From positions 1 through 64,000 of the forward strand of contig JAFKAC010000192.1 in assembly GCA_025766275.1 (NCBI GenBank): DNA of 64,000 nt, written 5' to 3'. A model generated the notes under the pieces. The model worked only from the letters and a program-made list of their open reading frames with translations, made no database searches and was not told the DNA's origin. This document shows, piece after piece, positions 57,512-64,000 of this stretch (the first letter of the stretch is position 1; every line of letters begins with the position of its first letter). The DNA is from Lactarius indigo (taxonomy: Eukaryota; Basidiomycota; Agaricomycetes; Russulales; Russulaceae). Made by a program: the position numbers and the translations under genes.

Positions 57512-59931
57512 CATCAGGAAAAATGGTATCCTAGAATTTTTTAAAAAATTTAACAAATTTCAGAAAAATGGTAATATATGTTAAGAAATAAGCTGTTTTT
57601 CCAATTTTCCAAAATTGTTAAGATAGGTGAGATAAAAACCTCCCTCCAAATTTCCAGTTAGATTTGGTAAAATCTTACCAAATATCCGAATAAATGGACA
57701 TATCTCAGCATATATTGGGTGAATATGTCCAAAATTGCATCACAAACAGCAGAGTATTTTAGTTGCAAACAAGGGCACTCAGTTATAGTTGCATCCAAAA
57801 AACAATAATATATTGTAACTAATAAGAGTACATGAAACTACAATTGATACAGGGTAAGTGAGGGCAGTGACATGGTCATGGCAATGGCCGATGTGTGGCG
57901 GGGTGGCAGTGGGACGGGTAGCGGCGGTGTCATGGATTGCCATAGGCCTGCAGGTTCAATATAAGAAAAAAAACAAAACCAAAAAATAAAAATAAAACTT
58001 ATCTAAATATTGAGCCAAGTGTGTGGCGGCGACATTGCCACGACCGGCGTGGTGGTAAGCGAGGGAGACAGTGGTCCTGCACGAGTTCAACATTAAAAGA
58101 AAAAAAAAAGAAAAAAAAAAAACTTATCTAGATTTGTGGAGCCGAGGTAGGAGGGCGTGGGGTCACGACAGGGCTTGCACGTAGCAAGTCGGCACTGTGG
58201 TGGGGGTCTTGCGTCCATGTTGGGAATGTCGCCGTGGACCGGCGTGGTGGAAAGGCGAAGTTGTTGAGGCACGGCGGTTGGAGGGGACGGCGTGGTGCCG
58301 TTGTCCTGTCTTGCATGTGGTGAGGCGGTGGCGAGGACCTGCGAGGTGAGGTGCGAGGTGCATTGCATGCGCTGGAGAAGCAAGATGAGAAAAAGAAAAA
58401 GAAAAAGAGAGAAAAAAAAAACATATCTTGTCTGCTGGGCCGAAGCCCAGCTCGTCGTCAGCCGCCTCTTCGTGATGAGCGTGGTGAGGAACAGCGGCGG
58501 CGGGCGTTGGGGCTGAGGAAGGGAGGTGGCGGCTTGCATAGCCGGTGCTCGCCACAGACGAGCGAAGGTGTGGGCGTCGTCCTTGCGTACAGCGGGTGTG
58601 GTGGTAGATCCTTGAGTGGCCCGTTAAAAGAAAACAAAAAAAAAAAAAAAAACATACCGTCGGCTGCATCTTGCGTTGGCCGTGGGAGTGGAGGTCACAC
58701 TGGCCGGGCTGAGATGGTGGTGGTGTGGGTGGGTGCAGTGGCCTGGATATCAGCGTGATGAGAGATGAGAAAAAAAAAAAGACTTACTATATCCAAGATG
58801 TAGGAGGGAGGTGACGTGGCGACTGGGTGTGGCGACTTAGAAAAAAATCGTCAAGCAGAGGCTTAATCTGTGGCGTGAACGCGTGAACACCCACTCACTC
58901 CATTTCCTCTCAACGCTCCCCCACCTGGGGTTTTTTTTTCTTCTCTTCCCACCACGCATGCGGGCCACCTCCACAGCCTACACCAGAGGAAAGACGCGGT
59001 TGGGGAAGAGCCGGACTTCAGCTCAATGCATAAGTTTTTTTTTTTCTCTTTTTTTTCTTTTTTTCTTTCATTCTTTTTTTCCGTTTGCAGGACCCCCCGT
59101 GCACATGAACCACCATGGCCGTGGCCATACCGGCCTCATCGCTACCCCCGACACGGTACGCCATGCCCCAACCGCCAACCTGCCACCACGCCGCCCCAAC
59201 CTGGCGTCCAAGACCCCGCCACCCCCAACTTAACACCACGCCGCCCCGTTATATCACGCAAGACCCCGCTGCCGTCGCCGCCGACCTGCCACGCCACGCC
59301 AATGCGGCGTGCAAGACCCCGCCACCACCGACCCGCCGCGCCACCCCAGTACACCCACCACCACCTGCGCCACGCCGCCCCAACATGCCACGCAAGACCC
59401 CACCGCGCGGCCTCAAGACCCCGCCACCGCCGACCCGCCACGCTGCCTCATCATGGCATGCAAGGCCCCGTCACGCGGTTTCAAGACCCCGGCGCCACCG
59501 CTGCCCCAGCACGCGGCTTCAAGACTCCGCCACTACCGGCATACCCCCACACCACCCCGACACGCCACGCAAGACCCCCACTGCTACCATGTTTCCCTAA
59601 TACATTAATCAAACTGTAGTTACATGTACTCTTCTCAGTCAAATATATTATTGTTTTTTGAATGGAGCTACAGTTCACTAAGTTGCACTGAAGTGCTTTG
59701 CTGGATGTGATGTACATTTGGACACATCCAGTCAAAACAGTACTGAACATGTGTTCATTTATGCAGATATTTGGTAATATTTCCCAAAATATAACTAGAT
59801 ATTAGAGGGGAGGTCTTTATCTTGCCAATTTTTCACAACTTTTGAAAAATCATAGCAATTATTCATATATTACCATTTTTCTAAAAGTTTCTAAATTTTT
59901 TAAAAATTCTAGTATACCGTTTTTCCTGATG
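57512..59931. mobile_element. DNA element with long terminal inverted repeats and no visible transposase
   Basis: The left end catcaggaaaaatggtatcc (57512) and the right end read in reverse from 59931 (catcaggaaaaacggtatac) match over about 69 bases with few differences. Weaker similarity continues to about 190 bp (57512-57700 and 59749-59931). The interior is GC-rich, with proline/threonine-coding blocks separated by long A or T runs. On the minus strand (57900-58880) several blocks have donor-like taagt or tatgt, a T-run and an AG, as in introns. The right arm (59030-59600) has the same on the plus strand plus recurring gcaagaccccgcc. No transposase motif was seen. Long TIRs suggest a Mutator-like element, but no matching 8-10 bp TSD was found. 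Confidence 0.65.
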
Positions 59932-60574
59932 AGCCGACTTTCCCGTGCTTCGGCCGATCTTGGGCATTGGCCCATTCCATTCCTTTTGCTTTGTGACCTC
60001 ACTTGGTTGCCCTCTAGGGTCTACTTTATATTTAGATCAATACCTCTGTTTCCATGTATATAAACATCCTGTAACTACCCCTTTCCCCCAGTTAATCTTA
60101 GTCTGCTTTCCCTCAGAGCTTAGAGCTCTGAGGGTCCCAGTTCCCTTTGCTCGCTGTGTTCCTCTAAGTGCTGCACCATCACGCGCCCTTCGGCACTTTA
60201 GAGCGACGTTTCCCCTGAATCGGCCGACTGCTGTACAAAGTAGCGAGTCCCACAAAGGCCTGCATGATTAGCAACGCAGCTTCACACCTCCCTGAACCCA
60301 GGGTAGCTCGGGTTGTTTTGGGCAGTGTCCTGATGTGTAGAGACAACCTAGCTCATCATTCTGGAGGCCAACGTGGGGAGGTAGAAGCAACTTGCATTTG
60401 TAGGCCTCAAGGAGTGATCACAATCGCATTTTCGGCCCACAGCAGCAATTTTCCCTTGCATTGCTTGTCTGGCAGATTCCAGCCAATCTGCACAACCACC
60501 TCGGCCAACATTCATTACACTTAGCAACAGGATAGTGAACCCCTAATCGATTACCTTTCCAATAATGCCAAATC
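59932..60574. other. Unassigned, possibly retrotransposon leader
   Basis: A TATA-like tatataaac (60056) and ctggaggccaacgtgggga followed by Q/N-coding text hint at LTR and leader sequence, but no ends or protein motif could be fixed. The same host frame (DYLSNNAKSF) appears to continue after the solo LTR at 61164. Confidence 0.3.
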
Positions 60575-60579
60575 CTTCA

Positions 60580-61158
60580 TGTTACGCCCTAGCAGGGGTG
60601 TGGGTTCTAAAGGTTCTGAATCACACAGGTATCAAGCGAAGACCTCTGTTGTCTTATTGCTATGAAATACAAGTGATAAAAGTGTGGCACAAGGTGCAGC
60701 ACTACTCTGTAATGTAGGACTCCTCGTCCGAAGTGTCTGACACTTCTCTACACTTGATCTTGCTAGTGCACAGAGTATAACAGGTGTAACGCGTTGATAT
60801 AGTTCAACTGCAAAGACTTCGAAGTGTCCTGGTTAGGGACTGAGGTAGGGGATGCACAAGAAGAGAGGGATAAGGCGAGGTCACACCAAAGTACGGAGGC
60901 AAGGTTGCTAGATTGCAAACGAAGCCAAGTCTGGCTTCCTACGGTCTATGGTACAGGTTTATATAGGACAGGGTTCCAAACAACATGAACACAAGTCCAC
61001 ACAATATCAAAGAGACTAAACGGAGTAAACAGAAGTTCGGATCAAAGAAACAGCGCCACTAGTAACAGTAGCTCCTTTGGTAACAAGGTATAGTACAGAA
61101 AGGGGAAGGCAGGGTGGAGACATACTGTGACTTAGGTCCGAAGCGTCAGATCATAACA
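60580..61158 (-). repeat. Solo LTR with perfect TSD
   Basis: It starts tgttacgccctagcagggg and ends aagcgtcagatcataaca, flanked by cttca on both sides (60575-60579 and 61159-61163). A TATA-like ctatataaacc on the minus strand near 60965 suggests minus orientation. No second copy was seen in the window. Confidence 0.9.
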
Positions 61159-61213
61159 CTTCAACTGGGGTAACGGAACAAGCCAACTCACAGCTGATCG
61201 CACAACAACAACA

Positions 61214-61665
61214 ATGTAATGTCGTCACAATGTTAGCTCGACTTGAGCACAATGAAGGTGGTAACAGACTTAGCAAATAGACACGACAACTCATAGGTCC
61301 GTGTTCTTGTCTCAGTGAATGCTTTGAAGGCACACCAACAAGTCATAATCCTCCAGTAGTGAATATGAGATAGACAAAAGGATAAGGAAGGCAAATGAGA
61401 GCACAAGACAAGTGACAATTCAAGAAGACCAAGATGGCGTATCTTGGTCTTCTGCAGCTACTTTAAATACATATCGAGCAGGCTTTCAAGCGCTGCTATG
61501 AGTCACCGTAAGTAGCGTCCAACGTGTTGCAGAAATCTCACAAACCCTAATACTACTAGTACCTGTACTAGTATCGAGTCACCTCATATCACCACTATCG
61601 CCTATCGTACTACTGCACTGCCAATCGTAAAGGCCTAAGGCTATGAGTCCATGACTATGTCGCAA
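61214..61665 (-). repeat. Truncated LTR related to the 7.2-kb solo LTR
   Basis: Read on the minus strand it ends gagctaacattgtgacgacattaca, shown here in part as gtgacgacattaca, and contains gactcatagcagcgcttgaa and caagatacgccatcttggtc, all present in the LTR at 7208-7662. The start of the LTR (high coordinates) is missing and is replaced by AT-rich sequence at about 61665. It is an older, diverged copy. Confidence 0.75.
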
Positions 61666-61850
61666 AATTCCGGACCGCCTTATAATCGGTCCGACTTATA
61701 ATTGCCCTTTTAAGGTGAATTATAAAGCATTTTTGGCTTATATAAAGGTTTTAAAAACAAATTAGAAGGCGTTATTCGTAATTATAAAATATTACGAGAA
61801 AGGTCTATTATTATATACAATTATAAGGGAACGTCACATGATTACAACGT
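61666..61850. other. AT-rich TIR-like remnant
   Basis: The sequence ccggaccgccttataatcgg followed by tccgacttataattgccc, with repeated ttataa/attata words, resembles ends of basidiomycete pogo/Fot-type elements as I recall them. No partner repeat or transposase was found, so it may be a MITE fragment. Confidence 0.35.
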
Positions 61851-63050
61851 GTTTACCAGCATGTCCCGCTCCACCTGCGACCGCTGCTGGCGTCGAGATA
61901 GCATATATTCGATAATAAAAAAAAAAAAGAGAAATTTTGTGAGTAAGGGAGCACGTACGTCGGCACTGTGTTTGGGGGCGTTGTTACGTGTACGCAAACG
62001 CTCGAAACAACGCCGCGCGCGGCACTCGAACATCTGAATCCATTGACAACTATCCGTCATCGTCATGCATCCGACTACTTCCAACAAGCGAAAGAACGAC
62101 CAGAATCCGACCAACCCGCAGAAGCGCGTCAAGCCTGACGTCGGTAAGTACCCTTTGGCAGGGAGAGGATGCAGCTAAAAAAAAAAACTTACACTTAGAG
62201 TCTGGCCAAGTCGTCGACGCTGCCGTCGCGGCCGCCCCCTCGCCGGCGCCGTCTTCCCCTGCCCCTTCCATCGTCGTCGTCGCCCCCTCGCCGCCGCCTG
62301 ACGATCCTTGCGGGTGTTCGTTTTGCGTTCGCAACCGTTCGCAGTACTGAAAAAAAAACAAAGTGAGTCTCCCTGCGCTGACATTGATATCTGGTTTTGA
62401 TGTAGTCCTTGCGCGATCGTTGGTGCACTATCAGTCAACCAAGCGTTCGACCAACATATGCAGCGCTCGCGGGGGTCCAGAGGGGGCTGAAGGTGTGAGG
62501 TGGGGCTGATTTAGTAGGAACATATTATGTCTATAAACTTGAATCGTCGGCACGGAATACGCACGCGTTTACACCCTTATGCGCTTTCCGACTCCGGAGG
62601 GCAGGGAGCGGGGTGAACCTGTGCGATGCGTATTCTGGGTGTGCGTCATGCAGCCTTTGGGCACGTTGAGCACGGTGATGGTCAGCGAGGACCCCCGTTT
62701 GCAATAGATGCCAGCAGGCGCAAGGCGGTACCTTGTATCGCGTTCTACGTACGCATTTTGGGCTTCGGCTTACCGTCGGAGAAACCTCTGGCGGCGGCTG
62801 GTCCCATGTTCGCTGCGGCAACTACTCACGTCGTTTCAATCGTCGTTAATGTCAGGGGGTTGTCAATGCAACTTCAATTCGGAACAAGCAAACATCTGAA
62901 GCAACAACGAGGGCCTGCCACGACAAAGGCATCAGCCAGAGGGAAGATAAAACTCATAAATGTGTCTTACCCCGCACATCAGTCCCAGACGCTGATCAAT
63001 CGGTAATCCCAAATAAGTCAAAATAAACCAGATGTAGAAACGCGAATACA
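61851..63050. other. No gene recognised; Ala/Pro-coding GC-rich stretch
   Basis: It has two A-runs (61916-61928 and 62176-62186) and a GC-rich Ala/Pro-coding block at 62205-62345 ending DDPCGCSFCVRNRSQY. On the minus strand the second run reads gtgtaagt plus T-run, a possible splice donor. Nothing supports a specific gene. Confidence 0.3.
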
Positions 63051-64000
63051 TTACCATCCAAATATTTCGTTGCAACGGATGAACAGGTCGCCGGTGTGGT
63101 CAACGACATCCATCACAAGGTAGTCGCCATGCTTGTTGAAGTCCTGAATGAGTGGAGCACCGCGCACAATTGATTGGGCAAAAAAGAACTCCGTTGATCG
63201 CCTCGCACGAAGACGACGAAGCCTCAAATCCTTTTCCTTGGCCCGCGGTGGGCCTGTGGATGCGTCAAGGGGACACACCAGGCAAATAGGGTATTTGTCC
63301 TCTGCGACTGAAACGGTAAATATAAACTTGAGTTCCGCAAAAATGAACCCCTCTGTTGTCATGAGAATCACGAAGTCGTATCTCTTGCGGCCATGGAAGT
63401 TAGGACTACAATACAGGTAGTCCAGATATTGTTCCCAGTCGACCTTCGATTCATAGCATACTTTCATCGACCTGTATTCCGTTATCTTAAAAAGCTAATG
63501 AGCCAAAATACCAGATCAGATGCGAAACTCACCTTGTCATCGTCCTGAAATTCAACGCGCGTACAGCCTGGTGCGAAACTGAAATTATACTGGGGTAGAA
63601 CAACAGTCAACCAAGTCGCGAGTCTCGCACGGAAGTTTCTGAAAGTCGGATTTTCAGCGTTAGTGCCTTCAAGAGTTTTTAATGTAACTGGGGGCTGTTG
63701 CGACCGCAGGACAACGGCCCCGGCATCGAACGTCGTACTTCTCCCTTGATGCGATGAGCCATCATGTACTGTCAATGTGGGTCCAAGGGAGGGACCAATA
63801 TCTTGTTCTTGTGTGCTCCCCAAAGCGTCCTCCACGTCGTCGTCGTCGTCCAACGTCTGCACATGACATGAAGCCGCCGCATCGAGTTCGTCGATTTGGT
63901 CCCGGATTAGCGCTGAAATAAACGCAAAATGATCGTACCTCAAGATCTATGTTAAATGGTAATTGTCAGAAATAAACTATAAAGATAATGTATGCGACTG
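63051..64000 (-). CDS. Conserved hypothetical protein, C-terminal exons (5' part outside window)
   Basis: The exon 63912-63533 encodes LIRDQIDELDAAASCHVQTL, an acidic linker, then NPTFRNFRARLATWLTVVLP and FAPGCTRVEFQDDDK. A 47-base GTGAGT...TTTAAG intron (63532-63486) joins in frame to the last exon, 63485-63051: ITEYRSMKVCYESKVDWEQY, LDYLYCSPNFHGRKRYDFVI, RLRRLRARRSTEFFFAQSIV and GDYLVMDVVDHTGDLFIRCN, ending in TAA. These blocks closely resemble the C-terminus of a widespread uncharacterised Agaricomycete protein, often found in transposon-rich regions. The frame is intact. The upstream boundary near 63912 is uncertain because the next candidate intron would be only 26 bases. No function is known. 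Confidence 0.6.

Noticed and set aside
59026..59619. Pro/Arg-rich 197-codon ORF in the TIR element
   Set aside because: It is open in all three frames because of GC-rich tandem text and starts in a T-run. No evidence of a real protein.
57498..59945. Nine-base TSD (gccgctttt versus gccgacttt) for the long-TIR element
   Set aside because: The two words differ at two positions and do not abut the TIR ends equally, and the flanks do not rejoin cyclin copy 1 sequence. Not good enough to call.
63913..63938. Intron in the 63-kb gene
   Set aside because: The GT...AG stretch is only 26 bases, too short for a fungal intron. The true 5' structure lies partly outside the window.

Overview
The window looks like a heterochromatic, transposon-packed stretch of a filamentous basidiomycete (Agaricomycetes) genome. 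Supporting signs are GT-AG introns of about 50 bases, a Plavaka-type transposase, a DUF6698-like gene, DIRS/Ngaro-type tyrosine-recombinase retrotransposons, Tad-like LINE ORF1 sequence and pogo-like DDE transposons. No rRNA, tRNA or CRISPR was recognised. The species cannot be named from this sequence.

Layout. 1-9.4 kb: the tail of a Gypsy LTR, a decayed tyrosine-recombinase retrotransposon split by a LINE-derived retroposon, a Gypsy integrase remnant and a Copia remnant split by a solo LTR. 9.5-24 kb: a degraded Plavaka transposase, a convergent DUF6698-like gene, a small spliced hypothetical gene, fragments of Hsp70 and of a JEN1-like MFS transporter, and short tandem repeats. 24.7-30.2 kb: the best-preserved gene, a large multi-exon minus-strand gene with a ParB-like GGNHRR motif. 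One of its introns carries a regular 11-unit palindromic array. 30.4-59.9 kb: deeply nested mobile elements, many with exact target-site duplications (TSDs). They are a pogo element with solo LTRs inside it, then a Gypsy element invaded by an LTR retrotransposon that carries a cyclin gene, by solo LTRs and by a second cyclin-element copy. That second copy is itself invaded by a young, nearly full-length Copia element and joined to a long-TIR DNA element. 60-64 kb: two more LTRs, an AT-rich TIR-like remnant and the 3' part of a conserved minus-strand hypothetical gene.

Two observations stand out. First, two copies of a non-autonomous LTR retrotransposon end in a PCL/Pho80-type cyclin domain and show no reverse transcriptase. 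Second, a 554-bp array of CpG-rich palindromes lies inside an otherwise correctly spliced intron. Across unrelated element families most disabling mutations are CpG transitions (CGA to TGA, or CG to CA). This is seen directly between the two cyclin copies and between paired LTRs, and it suggests decay driven by cytosine methylation. The palindromic array has largely escaped it.
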